DNA from: Flavobacterium wongokense
GTDB taxonomy: Bacteria; Bacteroidota; Bacteroidia; Flavobacteriales; Flavobacteriaceae
DNA: 64,000 bases
Direction: 5' to 3'
NCBI RefSeq assembly: GCF_021608265.1
Contig: NZ_JAKIHP010000005.1
Span: forward strand, 1-64,000
The notes beneath the pieces are model-generated. The model was not told the DNA's origin. It did not search any database and worked only from the letters and a program-made list of their open reading frames with translations. The translations under genes were made by a program, and so were the position numbers. Below, in pieces: positions 11,087 to 22,400 of this stretch (positions within the stretch are counted from its first letter, which is position 1; every line of letters begins with the position of its first letter).

Positions 11087-11767
11087 CTATTGGTATTTTT
11101 TGTAGTTATTCATCCAATAGTTCTCCATATAATTCCATTTATTGTTTTTGCCTTCGATTTCAAAATTAGGATCGGGCTTTTGGTCAATTTTGAGTATTTT
11201 ATCTAGAGTCACAATTTTGTAAAAAGTTATGCCGTCATCCTCATCATTGCAATCATGGGCTTCCATCCAGCCAATGGTTATTTCTTCAAAGTTTTCAATT
11301 TTAATCAAATGGCTTTCCCAGTTCATATCGGCACATCCTGCACGATTATAGGAATAATATAAATTAGCATTTGGAAGGCGTTTGATGTCTAAGTCACTTC
11401 CTTTAATTTTCCTGAATAGTTTTTCTTTTGGATCGAAAAAAAAGTTTTGGCATTGATTCGGTGTATTTGAAACTTCAAAAATCCGGATGTCCTTGAAACC
11501 GTCTTCGTTGATGTCTAAAATTTCAATATTGACGTAATAATCTGCGGGCTCGATGATAACTTTTCCATCAAGGGTTTCCAGTGAATAGAGCCTTTCCTTT
11601 TCCGGATCGATTTTAGCCCTTAACAGTATATTATTTACCTTAAATACAGAATCATTGGTTGCCTTAATTGTGTCCTTGAAAACAACAGCTTTGGCCTGTT
11701 TATCCTTTACCGATTTATTACATGAGACCAACAGTATTAAAACCAAAAAGGAAACAAGTGATCTCAT
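11087..11767 (-). CDS. Putative lipoprotein with XAC2610-like core
   Basis: A 226-residue protein starting MRSLVSFLVLILLVSC, in which LVSC is a lipobox, so Cys16 should be lipidated. The middle contains an acidic loop (LDINEDGFKDIRIFE) like the calcium-binding-type loops of XAC2610-related and FG-GAP-like proteins. No catalytic motif is visible. A TTG five codons upstream also opens the frame but overlaps the preceding stop, and the ATG at 11767 gives a proper lipoprotein signal. It lies 5 bp after the OsmC gene and 1 bp before the DUF3820 gene. The specific role is unknown. Confidence 0.7.
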   Translation of the reverse strand: MRSLVSFLVLILLVSCNKSVKDKQAKAVVFKDTIKATNDSVFKVNNILLRAKIDPEKERLYSLETLDGKVIIEPADYYVNIEILDINEDGFKDIRIFEVSNTPNQCQNFFFDPKEKLFRKIKGSDLDIKRLPNANLYYSYNRAGCADMNWESHLIKIENFEEITIGWMEAHDCNDEDDGITFYKIVTLDKILKIDQKPDPNFEIEGKNNKWNYMENYWMNNYKKYQ

Positions 11768-11772
11768 ATAAA

Positions 11773-12177
11773 TTACTTCCAATTAAAAGTAATCTTCTTT
11801 TTGATATCAGGATGCAGGCTGAAATGGACAGGACACTGCATTGCAACTCTTTCCAAAATGGTTTTGGTTTTGGCATCTGCTGCGTGGTTCATTTCAAAGT
11901 GAACGTGGATTTCCCCAATTCTTCTTGGTTCCTGAGCCATGATTTTGGTTACTTCTGCAGTAGTTCCTTTTAACTCGATATCCATATCCTGCGCTTTGAT
12001 TGCCATAATGGAAATCATGCAGGTTGCCAAAGAATTTGCAACCATGTCTGTTGGAGAAAAAGCTTCCCCTTTTCCGTGATTGTCTGTTGGTGCATCGGTA
12101 AGGATTTCTGTTCCGGATTGCATGTGCATTGACGAAGTGCGTAATTCGCCTAAATACCTAACTATTGATGTTGCCAT
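11773..12177 (-). CDS. OsmC/Ohr family peroxide-reducing protein
   Basis: A 134-residue protein of the OsmC family, which uses two cysteines to reduce organic hydroperoxides. Cys53 in LATCMISIMAIKA and Cys115 in AMQCPVHFS are in the expected positions, and the N-terminal TDAPTDNHGKGEAFSPTD segment is the conserved substrate-channel region. Its ATG overlaps the stop of the LysM-protein gene by one base (TAATG). Whether it is a general OsmC or a dedicated Ohr cannot be decided from the sequence. Confidence 0.92.
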   Translation of the reverse strand: MATSIVRYLGELRTSSMHMQSGTEILTDAPTDNHGKGEAFSPTDMVANSLATCMISIMAIKAQDMDIELKGTTAEVTKIMAQEPRRIGEIHVHFEMNHAADAKTKTILERVAMQCPVHFSLHPDIKKKITFNWK

Positions 12178-14240
12178 TACAATGCTTCTTTTATGGTTAA
12201 ATCGGTGTCGTAATACAAAATGTAAATTCCGTTGTTGGAATAACCATAAGTTAGATTCTGAACGTAATCAAATTTGTTTTCTATTTGTTCTGACGAAGAA
12301 GCCTGAACGGTTTCCTCAAACGTTTTATCCTGCGATAACCTAACCAAGGTATCAAAGGTTACATCAAAGCCGCGAATGGCATATTGATTGGGCAGGATTT
12401 TATTCAGCTTTTTATATTTTGCGTCAAACTGATTGGCTTCGTCTGTTTCGTTTGGCCTTGAAAGCGATGGGTATAAAAGTTTGAGTTTGGTCAAACGGGT
12501 TAATGATATTTCTTCAAAATCCAACGTTTCATTGGGCTCCAAAATAACCAACTGCACCTGGTATTCCTTTTGGGCTGCGAGCATCGCCGAAGTAGTTGCC
12601 AGTATCATTCCCGTACTTTCTGAAGCCAGGACGACATAATTCATTTTATCCTTTTGGAGCAATACTTTGAGGCTGTCGGCGACAACAGTTCCTTTTTCGC
12701 TCAAACCCACAATCCTGGTTTCTTTCTGCATTTCCTGAACGTACTGCCTGACGCTTCCTTTTTTGTTATCTATGACAGCTAGGATATTACCACCTTTTGT
12801 TTTCATGAAATCAAAAATCGAAGTACGCAAAAGCTCCGTTGAAGGCATTGATTGGAATAAATTGGAATACTTTTTCCCGCTTTCTTTTGATAAGGGAGAA
12901 ATAACCGGCGTTTTTGTAGGCTCAACCAATTCGGCCAGTTTTTCAACATTTGCCTGATAGAATGGCCCAACAATCGCATCCATGGTTTGAAGGTTGTTTT
13001 GCTGTACCAAAGCCGCTACATTCGAAGTGTTTTTGGTTTCCTGAGAATCAAGGATTTTGATGTCTACATTCATTCCCAAAACCTTAGCAGAATCAATTGC
13101 CATCAAAGCACCGGAATAGAAATCCAAAGTCAGGTTCAGGAATTTATCTTTCTTTAAACGGGCCTGAGTTGAGTTAACTGTGTCACTTTCAATCTTTGAG
13201 ATATTAAATGGAAAAAGTAATGCGAGTTGTTTCCTCGCATTAGTGTTGATTGATTTCATTAAATTTCCCTGTTCCTTTTTGACAGGTTCTTTCCGTTGAC
13301 CTTTCGGAACCCGGAGAATCATTCCAAGCTTCACGCCTTTCTTTAATTCGGGATTGAGGGAAATCAGTTCTTTTTCAGTAATGCCATAATCGCTGGCAAT
13401 TGTTGCTATTGTTTCGTTAGGCTTAACGACATATTCCTCCAAATATTTTTTGGTGCTTGATGCCGGAGCACTATCAGCGGATGGTTTTTCAGCAACCGGC
13501 TTTTCAGCGGCAGGTTTTGTTTCCGCTACAGTTGCCGTAGAAGGCGTATTTCCTGAAACCACAAGTTTAAGCCCAATAGGAAAATCATTTGCTATTGCCG
13601 GATTCAAACGCTCGAGCTCAGCAATGGTCATTCCGTATTTTTTGGAAATGCCATACTTGGTTTCTTTAGGTTCAATGATGTGGTAAGTAGTCCCGGCTGA
13701 AGAAACTTCAGGTTTGGATTCAACTTTTGGCGTTTCCTTTACTACTGGCTTTGGAGCTTCTACAGGTTTACTAACCGCCGCAACCGGCATTCCGCCTGAA
13801 GCTGGGATTTTAATATTCATCCCTATTTTCAATCCGTTGTTCAACAAATCTCCATTGGCCGCCTTCAACTCGTCGATGGTAATGCCGTATTGTTTTGAAA
13901 GGCTGTATAAAGTTTCCTTTGGCTGAACCAAATGTGTCGTTGGATTGGTTTGTGCTGCATTCGTTGTAGTTGGAACAGCACTTGTCGTAGTTGGCGCTGC
14001 AGTAGCTGCAACTTCTCCTGTTGATGGAATGAGCAGCACGCTGTCTAACTGAATACCGTTTTGGGAATCTGGGTTTATCTTGTAAATATCATAGGGTGTA
14101 ACCTTATATTTCTGGGCAATAATATTAATAGTTTCCCCTTTAACAACAGTATGTTTGATGTATTTCTCTTGCTTCGCTGAAACAGTAAAAACAAAAGAAA
14201 ATACTGTTAGAAATATTGAGAAAAGAATACGGTTTTTCAT
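12177..14240 (-). CDS. LysM-repeat protein with type 1 periplasmic-binding domain
   Basis: A 687-residue exported protein. The signal peptide is residues 1-22. Four LysM peptidoglycan-binding repeats lie at about 29-72, 102-146, 185-228 and 269-312, separated by Ala/Thr/Pro-rich linkers. From about 337 to 660 the sequence resembles a type 1 periplasmic-binding fold (ALLFPFNI, then VGPFYQANVEKLAELVEPTKTPVISPL, then a second lobe), as in ABC-transporter receptors and LpoA-like regulators. No transporter genes are adjacent. A tethered sensor or activator of cell-wall enzymes is an inference. It starts 96 bp after guaA and is coupled to the OsmC gene. Confidence 0.85.
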   Translation of the reverse strand: MKNRILFSIFLTVFSFVFTVSAKQEKYIKHTVVKGETINIIAQKYKVTPYDIYKINPDSQNGIQLDSVLLIPSTGEVAATAAPTTTSAVPTTTNAAQTNPTTHLVQPKETLYSLSKQYGITIDELKAANGDLLNNGLKIGMNIKIPASGGMPVAAVSKPVEAPKPVVKETPKVESKPEVSSAGTTYHIIEPKETKYGISKKYGMTIAELERLNPAIANDFPIGLKLVVSGNTPSTATVAETKPAAEKPVAEKPSADSAPASSTKKYLEEYVVKPNETIATIASDYGITEKELISLNPELKKGVKLGMILRVPKGQRKEPVKKEQGNLMKSINTNARKQLALLFPFNISKIESDTVNSTQARLKKDKFLNLTLDFYSGALMAIDSAKVLGMNVDIKILDSQETKNTSNVAALVQQNNLQTMDAIVGPFYQANVEKLAELVEPTKTPVISPLSKESGKKYSNLFQSMPSTELLRTSIFDFMKTKGGNILAVIDNKKGSVRQYVQEMQKETRIVGLSEKGTVVADSLKVLLQKDKMNYVVLASESTGMILATTSAMLAAQKEYQVQLVILEPNETLDFEEISLTRLTKLKLLYPSLSRPNETDEANQFDAKYKKLNKILPNQYAIRGFDVTFDTLVRLSQDKTFEETVQASSSEQIENKFDYVQNLTYGYSNNGIYILYYDTDLTIKEAL

Positions 14241-14336
14241 CTACTTATTATTTATTTAACGTCTAAAGTTAACAATTCTTTTTAAATGCAATTCAAATGT
14301 TAAATTTTTTCTTTAACTTTTTTTTGTTAACAAAAA

Positions 14337-15866
14337 CTATTCCCACTCAATTGTAGCTGGTGGTTTTGAGCTGATATCGTACACTACCCGATTGACCCCT
14401 TTTACCTTATTGATGATTTCGTTCGAGATTTTCATCAAAAACTCATAAGGCAGATGAACCCAGTCTGCCGTCATTCCATCCGTTGATTCAACAGCACGAA
14501 GCGCTACCACTTTTTCATAAGTACGCTCATCGCCCATAACTCCAACACTATTTACAGGAAGCAGAATGGCTCCGGCCTGCCAAACTTTATCATACAAACC
14601 GTGCTCTTTCAAACCATTAATAAAAACTGCGTCAACTTCCTGCAGGATCCTAACTTTTTCCGGAGTAATCGCTCCCAAAATCCTGATGGATAATCCTGGC
14701 CCAGGAAAAGGATGCCTTCCTAAAAGTTCAGGGTCGATGCCCAATGTTTTGCCAACTTTTCGCACTTCATCCTTGAACAGCATTCGTAAAGGCTCAACAA
14801 TCTGCAGTTTCATATAATCCGGAAGACCGCCTACATTATGGTGTGATTTGATGGTTGCCGATGGTCCTTTGACCGAAACCGATTCGATAACATCGGGATA
14901 AATAGTTCCCTGAGCCAGCCATTTTACATCTTCAATGCGATGCGCCTCATCATCAAAAACTTCGATAAAGACACGACCGATTGCTTTTCTTTTTGCTTCG
15001 GGTTCTTCAATGCCATCCAAAGCAGCCAGGAAACGGTCAGAAGCGTCAACTCCTTTTACGTTCAATCCCATGTCTTTGTATTGGTGCAGAACATTTTCAA
15101 ATTCATTTTTACGGAGCAAACCATTATTTACAAAAATGCAATACAGGTTTTTTCTAATGGCTTTGTGCAATAGCACTGCTGCTACTGTCGAGTCAACGCC
15201 GCCCGAAAGCCCGAGAACGACTTTGTCGTCTTTTACCTTTTCTTTCAGTTCCTTGACACAATCTTCAACAAAGGCATTTGGCGTGAAATTTTGTGGGACT
15301 TCTGCAATCTTTACTAAAAAATTCTCCAGTATTTGTTTTCCATCGGTTGAATGATAAACTTCCGGATGAAACTGGATTGCATAGGTTGTTTCGCCTTCAA
15401 TTCGGAATGCCGCGTTTTCAACATCCTTGGTACTCGCAAGGCGAATGCCGTTTGTTGGCAATTTTTTAATGGTATCACTGTGGCTCATCCAAACCTGGGA
15501 ATTCAGGGCGACTTCGTCAAGGAAACTCTCATCGTCTTTGATGAAAGACAGGTTCGCCCTTCCATACTCACGAATATTACTCGGAGCTACTTCGCCTCCA
15601 TTGAAATGTGCCAGGTATTGGGCACCATAACAAACCGCAAGCAAAGGAAATTTTCCACGAATTTGGGATAAATCAGGATGAGGAGCATCTTCGGCTCTCA
15701 CAGAATAAGGGCTGCCCGAAAGGATAACCGCTTTGTAGGACGATAAATCATCTGGAAAATGATTAAAAGGGAAGATTTCACAAAAGATATTCAATTCCCT
15801 TACACGGCGCGCAATTAGTTGTGTGTATTGCGAGCCAAAATCTAAAATCAGTACGTTGTGTTGCAT
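14337..15866 (-). CDS. guaA: GMP synthase (glutamine-hydrolysing)
   Basis: A 509-residue cytosolic enzyme that converts XMP to GMP. The N-terminal glutaminase domain has the nucleophile Cys79 in VCYGAQYL and the His/Glu pair in QFHPEVYH. The ATP-pyrophosphatase domain carries the PP-loop GLSGGVDST near 220, and the C-terminal dimerisation domain ends with the conserved PPATIEWE. The ATG at 15866 is chosen over a TTG two codons upstream because a -7 box TACTTTTG (15870-15877) directly precedes it. The transcript would be leaderless or nearly so. Confidence 0.97.
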   Translation of the reverse strand: MQHNVLILDFGSQYTQLIARRVRELNIFCEIFPFNHFPDDLSSYKAVILSGSPYSVRAEDAPHPDLSQIRGKFPLLAVCYGAQYLAHFNGGEVAPSNIREYGRANLSFIKDDESFLDEVALNSQVWMSHSDTIKKLPTNGIRLASTKDVENAAFRIEGETTYAIQFHPEVYHSTDGKQILENFLVKIAEVPQNFTPNAFVEDCVKELKEKVKDDKVVLGLSGGVDSTVAAVLLHKAIRKNLYCIFVNNGLLRKNEFENVLHQYKDMGLNVKGVDASDRFLAALDGIEEPEAKRKAIGRVFIEVFDDEAHRIEDVKWLAQGTIYPDVIESVSVKGPSATIKSHHNVGGLPDYMKLQIVEPLRMLFKDEVRKVGKTLGIDPELLGRHPFPGPGLSIRILGAITPEKVRILQEVDAVFINGLKEHGLYDKVWQAGAILLPVNSVGVMGDERTYEKVVALRAVESTDGMTADWVHLPYEFLMKISNEIINKVKGVNRVVYDISSKPPATIEWE

Positions 15867-15869
15867 GTG

Positions 15870-15877
15870 CAAAAGTA
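15870..15877 (-). promoter_or_regulatory. Candidate -7 box of guaA
   Basis: The minus strand reads TACTTTTG, an exact TAnnTTTG match ending 4 bases before the ATG. This spacing predicts transcription starting at about the start codon. No -33 TTG was seen. Confidence 0.5.
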
Positions 15878-15911
15878 CAATTCCCGATTGAAAATAAAAA
15901 CTGCTAAAGCA

Positions 15912-18437
15912 TTATTCTTTTACTATTTTCTCTGTTTTCATTCCCGCTTCCGTTGTTATTTTCAAGAAATAGATTCCTTTGCTATAATCGGAAAACGGCA
16001 CAACCTCTTCTAAACCAGCACTAATCTTAGTCAATAAAATCCTGCCATTGATGTCAAAAAGCTGTATGGATTTGATGGTATTCTGGCTATTGATATTGAT
16101 ATGGTCTTTTGCCGGATTTGGGTAAATGGTTACGGTATGGTCCATTTCGTTTTCATTTAATCCTAAAGCCTGGAAGCTAGTGGTAGCGGTATTGGTAACA
16201 ATAGGTAAATTATAGTCAAAATAAATATCGGCTTTATTGGTCACAAAATTCCCGGCAACCAAATTGCTTTTTGTCTTTACCTTAAACACCACATTGCCAT
16301 GTCCGCCTGCAGCCAAATTAATTCCTTCAAAAGCGAATTCCACTTTACTTAGGTTTTGATTAATCTTTGTAACAACCGGATGCGAACTGTGCATCACCTG
16401 AAACGTAGTCAGGTTAAATTTGGCTGTATCGATTACATCATTTACCACAATATTTTCAGCTGCTGCTGTTCCTGTATTTTCAAAGTTTATCGTGTAATGC
16501 AGGTAATCTCCAATTTTAATTGTGGAAACCAAGGTTCCTTCAACGCATGTCTTATTATTTGGGTCAAACGAACCAACAACAATTTGGTTCAGCTCTGCTC
16601 CATTATCACCTGGTGTTTCATCTCCCACAATCGGGTTAATTGTAGCAGCAAAATGCAATACGTCGCCAATTGAAACTGGAGGCGTTGCATTAGGTGCATT
16701 GACATTGAAAGTTATGGTAAAACTACGCTCCTCAAAAGGACGTAAATTGCCAAATGTCCATTGCAGGCTTCCAGCGCCTTGAGAATTTGGGTTTACTGTT
16801 GCTGAAACATAATCGGTTAAATCTTCATCATAAGTAAAGGCAATATCTCCTGAAAGTATCTGATTCCCTTTATTTTTATAAACGACCTGATAAACTGCCT
16901 GAAAACCAGGACGGGCCGGAATTGAAGGAACAATCAATACCTCCAAATCGGGATGCACGCCATTGGCCGTAAGGCAGAAATTGCGGGTTTCAATATTGTT
17001 ATTGTGGTCATCAAAATGAATGCTGGCGGTTGTTGGTGAAAAATTAAACCAAGCCGCATTTTCTACAGTTGGTGTGATGGTAAAATCGCCTTCCTGGGTA
17101 TAAAAGTTATAAGTCCCGTCTGTTTCGGTAAAATTCGACTCCGAGATTGTCCCGTCGTTTATCCTAACCCTTGTGTTTGGAAACGATAAATCTCCGGCAC
17201 CACAACCATCATTTGCAGCATCAAAAACAAGCGAACCTGTAATGGTGTTATAACTACCTCCGGGAGTGAAGGTACAATAGGTAGTTGAAATCAAATTATT
17301 TTCAAAAATACTGCGCCAGTAATTGATTTCGAATTCATCGGCACAAATAATCTGGAGTGGTGTATGCTCATTATCAATTGGGCCTGTTCCCGTTTCGATT
17401 CCTGTAGGATATTGTTGGAACCTGCCATTTTTCATCATTACGATTTCCAATGGATTAGTCATAAAATTGACAAAAACCAAGTTGATATTATTATTCAAAT
17501 CAAGGCTGGTCAGCAAATTATCATTACAGTACAAATTATCCAGGTTGGTTAAAGTAGACACATCCAGCGAAGTAAGCTGATTTTCCTGGCATCCTACATA
17601 GGCCAGTTGTGGAGTATTATGAAAGCTTAAGGAAGTAAGCAGATTATCGGAACAGGCAAAAGTCCTTAAATGCGTTTGATTATCCACATTGATTGATGTC
17701 AACTGGTTTGCTGCGCAACTAAACTGAACCAGGTTTGGGTTGCCACTAACATCGAGTGAAGTCAGTGAATTACTGTCGCAATGCAAATATTGAAGATTTG
17801 TTAATCCGGTTAAATCCAAAGTTGAAAGATGATTTTGGTAACAAAGCAGGATTTCAAGATTGGTAAGCCCGTTTAAATTTATGTTTGTCAGCTGATTATC
17901 GGTAAACCGCAATTCAACCAAGTTGGTAAGGCCTGTTACATTTAAGGATGTTAATTCGTTCTCATTACAAGTGAAGGTATGCAGATTTGTCAATCCGGAA
18001 ACATTTACAGATGTAAAACTGTTATAGTCACAATAAGCAGTCACAAGATTGTGTAATGGTGACAAATCCAAAGTTGTTAGTAATTGGTTTCCACCTAAAA
18101 AAATATAATTAAGGTTCGCCAGGCTGTTTAGTGGCAGGTTTGTGATTTGGGTTCCTCCCAAACTCAGCCTTGTCAATTCCACAAAGGCCTCTAGACCGGT
18201 AATATTTGCTATTTGTTGTTGTGAAATTTCAAGCGACCTGATGACTAATGCCTCACTTACCTGAATCTCACCATCATTATTGGTATCGATAGCGACGTAA
18301 TTCCCATTGATATCTTTTGCAACCTGATATTCAGCCGGACGCAATAACAGGGTTTTAAAATTCGCATCGGGGATATTTACGATTTGAGCATTAGCGAAGG
18401 CGGTCAAAAACAATAAAAAGAGTAATGGTTTTTTCAT
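15912..18437 (-). CDS. T9SS-exported leucine-rich-repeat surface protein
   Basis: An 841-residue protein starting MKKPLLFLLFLTAFANAQ, a signal peptide; the frame continues 12 codons further upstream without a good start. After a calcium-loop-like DTNNDGEIQ segment (about 50-60), roughly twelve 21-residue leucine-rich repeats of the type LTSLDVSGLTNL..LxCxxN run to about 330. Two beta-sandwich stalk domains follow, the second being DUF11/CARDB-like (NTGTAAAENIVVNDVID). The last ~75 residues with IYPNPAKDHI and ending EKIVKE are a T9SS type A sorting domain. Such proteins are usually adhesins or binding proteins; the ligand is unknown. Confidence 0.88.
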   Translation of the reverse strand: MKKPLLFLLFLTAFANAQIVNIPDANFKTLLLRPAEYQVAKDINGNYVAIDTNNDGEIQVSEALVIRSLEISQQQIANITGLEAFVELTRLSLGGTQITNLPLNSLANLNYIFLGGNQLLTTLDLSPLHNLVTAYCDYNSFTSVNVSGLTNLHTFTCNENELTSLNVTGLTNLVELRFTDNQLTNINLNGLTNLEILLCYQNHLSTLDLTGLTNLQYLHCDSNSLTSLDVSGNPNLVQFSCAANQLTSINVDNQTHLRTFACSDNLLTSLSFHNTPQLAYVGCQENQLTSLDVSTLTNLDNLYCNDNLLTSLDLNNNINLVFVNFMTNPLEIVMMKNGRFQQYPTGIETGTGPIDNEHTPLQIICADEFEINYWRSIFENNLISTTYCTFTPGGSYNTITGSLVFDAANDGCGAGDLSFPNTRVRINDGTISESNFTETDGTYNFYTQEGDFTITPTVENAAWFNFSPTTASIHFDDHNNNIETRNFCLTANGVHPDLEVLIVPSIPARPGFQAVYQVVYKNKGNQILSGDIAFTYDEDLTDYVSATVNPNSQGAGSLQWTFGNLRPFEERSFTITFNVNAPNATPPVSIGDVLHFAATINPIVGDETPGDNGAELNQIVVGSFDPNNKTCVEGTLVSTIKIGDYLHYTINFENTGTAAAENIVVNDVIDTAKFNLTTFQVMHSSHPVVTKINQNLSKVEFAFEGINLAAGGHGNVVFKVKTKSNLVAGNFVTNKADIYFDYNLPIVTNTATTSFQALGLNENEMDHTVTIYPNPAKDHININSQNTIKSIQLFDINGRILLTKISAGLEEVVPFSDYSKGIYFLKITTEAGMKTEKIVKE

Positions 18438-18488
18438 GGCTTGTATTTTTGATGGTAGGTTTAAATTTGCCAAGTAAAAATAACAAAA

Positions 18489-18516
18489 AAACCTGACAGT
18501 AGTATTTGCCAGGTTT
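18489..18516 (-). terminator. Terminator of eno
   Basis: The stem AAACCTG/CAGGTTT is extended inward by further pairs after one mismatch. On the minus strand it is followed by TTTTTTTG. It lies 22 bp after the eno stop. Confidence 0.75.
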
Positions 18517-18538
18517 AATATAATGTTACTTTAACGTT

Positions 18539-19849
<1,311 letters not shown>

Positions 19850-19863
19850 TTAAAATAGGTTCA

Positions 19864-19871
19864 CAAATTTA
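19864..19871 (-). promoter_or_regulatory. Candidate -7 box of eno
   Basis: The minus strand reads TAAATTTG, an exact TAnnTTTG match, 32 bp before the eno ATG. The -33 element is not recognisable. Confidence 0.5.
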
Positions 19872-20028
19872 AGGAATTTGGAAAAATTTCCTCTAATTAT
19901 TTAGAGAACTTATAAACGCAATCGATTTAGCCTATATAAAATTATCATCCGATACGGGTTTTTAATGAATTGAATATTGTGGTGTTTATAGAATCGTAAA
20001 TAATGGTTATAGAATTTACATGTTTTGA

Positions 20029-20044
20029 CAAATTTATAAATTTG
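20029..20044 (+). promoter_or_regulatory. Palindromic -7 box of the secreted-protein gene
   Basis: CAAATTTATAAATTTG is a perfect 16-bp palindrome, extended by TTG and CAA one base outside each end. It contains TAAATTTG, an exact -7 match, on both strands. On the plus strand the box is 116 bp before the ATG at 20161. Confidence 0.5.
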
Positions 20045-20160
20045 CCAATACCAGTAAAATAAGGGGTTGTGCGAATTATATAATCATTTTATTTTTTCTT
20101 ATAACAAATCCAGAGCATCGTGGAGCTAATTTTACATCATCAAAATAAAACAATTGCGCC

Positions 20161-21222
20161 ATGAAAAATTCTACTATTACAAACAGTCCTAAAAGCAACC
20201 TAAAAAAAGTTGGTTTACTTTTATTCGTTAGTCTTCTGTCAACAGTTTTACATGCCCAAAATTACAGAACGATTGATGCCTACCTTGAAGATTTTGGAAA
20301 AAATGAAATGTTCATTAAAAAAGCATTGATGGATTATACTGTTACTATTGTTGAGTCTCAATTGGATTCGAGATCTAAAGTGACTTCTCAAAGAATTGTT
20401 GAAAAAATAGAAAACATCAATAGAATCCTAAAAACTACCGACAAAGGATTTCAAGGCAATACTTCACTTAGGGACAGCTTTATCAAAATGAACGAGAGAA
20501 CGGTTGAGTCTTTGAAAAATGGAAGCCTTATCTTAACTGACTATGATTACCAAAGCAGCCTGTCATTACCTGAAATTGGGGAAAACCTTAATAGAAAGGA
20601 ACAGGAAATGATGACCTATTACCAAGCGCTTGAAAACTATGAAAAAGACAAAAAATATTTTGGGTCATGCCATAGATACCACTTTAAAAGCCCAGTTGGA
20701 AAAAATATTCTGGAATATAATGCGCAACAAAATATCATGTTCTACAAATTGAATGTAATGGATGAAAAACTTACCAAAGTTATTGCTGCCATGGATAGAA
20801 AAGGGTTTACCGAATGTATGAACATGATTGCTTTGATGCACGAACAAATTATGTTGAAAACAGCACAATACAACAATTACTTCAGAGACAATTCACTTAA
20901 TGAAGCAAACATCCAATATTCGACATTCATCAATAACCAACAAGATCAACTTAGCAGCTTATTCGAAGAATATGTAACAGAATACGAAGCGCTACAAGCC
21001 TTGAAAAAATCAAATAATGCTGAAACTGCTGAAAATGTGGCCCGTTACAATGAAACAGTAAGAAGCTACAACGCTAAAAAGAATGCGTTCTATTCAGTTT
21101 TCAACAGCCTTCAGTCTACTAAAGATAATATGTACAACAATTGGTATGTTACCAATGCAGAGTTCCTAAAACACAATGGAGAATTCGAGGCACTTCACGG
21201 AAAATTTGCCTACAACGATTAA
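20161..21222 (+). CDS. Exported helical protein of unknown function
   Basis: I do not firmly recognise this 353-residue protein. Residues 17-33 are a hydrophobic signal segment ending LHAQ after a Lys/Asn-rich n-region. The mature part is almost entirely amphipathic helix, rich in Glu, Lys, Asn and Gln, with only two cysteines (SCHRY and ECMNM). No T9SS tail or lipobox is visible, so it is probably periplasmic. It may resemble the LIC11966-type surface-protein family, but that is a weak impression. It is the only plus-strand gene in the first 40 kb, alone between eno and carA. Confidence 0.6.
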   Translation: MKNSTITNSPKSNLKKVGLLLFVSLLSTVLHAQNYRTIDAYLEDFGKNEMFIKKALMDYTVTIVESQLDSRSKVTSQRIVEKIENINRILKTTDKGFQGNTSLRDSFIKMNERTVESLKNGSLILTDYDYQSSLSLPEIGENLNRKEQEMMTYYQALENYEKDKKYFGSCHRYHFKSPVGKNILEYNAQQNIMFYKLNVMDEKLTKVIAAMDRKGFTECMNMIALMHEQIMLKTAQYNNYFRDNSLNEANIQYSTFINNQQDQLSSLFEEYVTEYEALQALKKSNNAETAENVARYNETVRSYNAKKNAFYSVFNSLQSTKDNMYNNWYVTNAEFLKHNGEFEALHGKFAYND

Positions 21223-21261
21223 TCCAATCAATAAAGGTTTAGAAGCCAAATCGGCGGAAAG

Positions 21262-22383
21262 TTATACTTCGAGTAAGCTTTTCGCCTTTTTTATGTTGGT
21301 AATAAAATCATCAAAAAGATACGATGAATCGTGTGGTCCCGGACTTGCTTCTGGATGGTATTGCACCGAAAACACATTTTTAGATTTCATCCGCATTCCG
21401 GCCACCGTATTGTCATTGATGTGGTAATGCGTAACCTCTAAATCGGGATGGTTTTCCAATTCTTCCCTATTGACTGCAAATCCATGATTTTGCGAAGTGA
21501 TTTCTCCTTTTCCGGTTAGCACATTCATTACAGGATGATTGATTCCCCTGTGCCCGTTAAACATTTTATAGGTTGAAATCCCGTTAGCCAATCCAATCAT
21601 TTGATGCCCAAGGCAGATTCCGAATAACGGTTTATCGGCTGCAATTATTTTTTTGGCAATCTCGATTCCTTCGGTTAATGGTTCAGGATCTCCAGGACCA
21701 TTGGACAGGAAATAACCGTCTGGATTGAAAGCCTGCATTTCTTCAAAGCTTGCGTTATAGGGAAACACTTTGATGTAGCAGTCCCTTTTGGCAAGGTTTC
21801 GCAGGATGTTTCTTTTAATCCCTAAATCCAAAGCTGAGATTTTATATTTTGAATTTTCATTTCCAAAGAAATAAGGTTCTTTAGTGGAAACTTTGGAAGC
21901 CAGTTCCAAACCTTTCATATCGGGAACGTTTCCTAAAAGCTGTTTCAATTCGGAAACCGCTGTTCCGTCAGTACAAATCACTGCGTTTTGCGCGCCGTGA
22001 TCGCGGATATAGCTTACCAAGGCACGTGTATCCACATCAGAGATGCAGATTAGGTTTTGTTTTTCGAAATAATCATAAAGATTTGATTCAGAATCGGGGC
22101 GTGAATGGTTAAAGCTAAAGTTTTTACAAACCAATCCGGATATCATGATTTTTTCAGATTCCACTTCCTGAGCGTTTACTCCGTAGTTTCCAATGTGTGG
22201 ATTGGTTGCTACCATGATTTGCCCAAAGTAAGAAGGATCAGTAAAGATTTCCTGGTAACCGGTCATTCCGGTATTGAAGCAGACTTCGCCAAAGGTTTTG
22301 CCTGAGATTCCGATGGATTTGCCGTGGAAGATGGTTCCGTCGGCTAGTAATAAAATGGCTTTTGATCTTGTTGTGTGTTGCAT
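21262..22383 (-). CDS. carA: Carbamoyl-phosphate synthase small subunit
   Basis: A 373-residue glutaminase subunit that supplies ammonia to CarB for carbamoyl phosphate, feeding arginine and pyrimidine synthesis. The N-terminal CPSase domain (FNTGMTGYQEI, DPSYFGQ) is followed by the class I glutaminase domain with nucleophile Cys257 in FGICLGHQ and the VQYHPEASPGPHDS histidine/glutamate motif. carB is not in the window. It lies behind the ribosomal operon, as is usual in flavobacteria, but a terminator and its own -7 box (22401-22408) separate the two. Confidence 0.97.
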   Translation of the reverse strand: MQHTTRSKAILLLADGTIFHGKSIGISGKTFGEVCFNTGMTGYQEIFTDPSYFGQIMVATNPHIGNYGVNAQEVESEKIMISGLVCKNFSFNHSRPDSESNLYDYFEKQNLICISDVDTRALVSYIRDHGAQNAVICTDGTAVSELKQLLGNVPDMKGLELASKVSTKEPYFFGNENSKYKISALDLGIKRNILRNLAKRDCYIKVFPYNASFEEMQAFNPDGYFLSNGPGDPEPLTEGIEIAKKIIAADKPLFGICLGHQMIGLANGISTYKMFNGHRGINHPVMNVLTGKGEITSQNHGFAVNREELENHPDLEVTHYHINDNTVAGMRMKSKNVFSVQYHPEASPGPHDSSYLFDDFITNIKKAKSLLEV

Positions 22384-22400
22384 AGTGTAGTTGTGTTGTG

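Noticed and set aside
14290-14340. Palindrome TTTTTGTTAACAAAAA behind guaA as a terminator
   Set aside because: The stem is only A/T pairs around a four-base centre, too weak to support a call.
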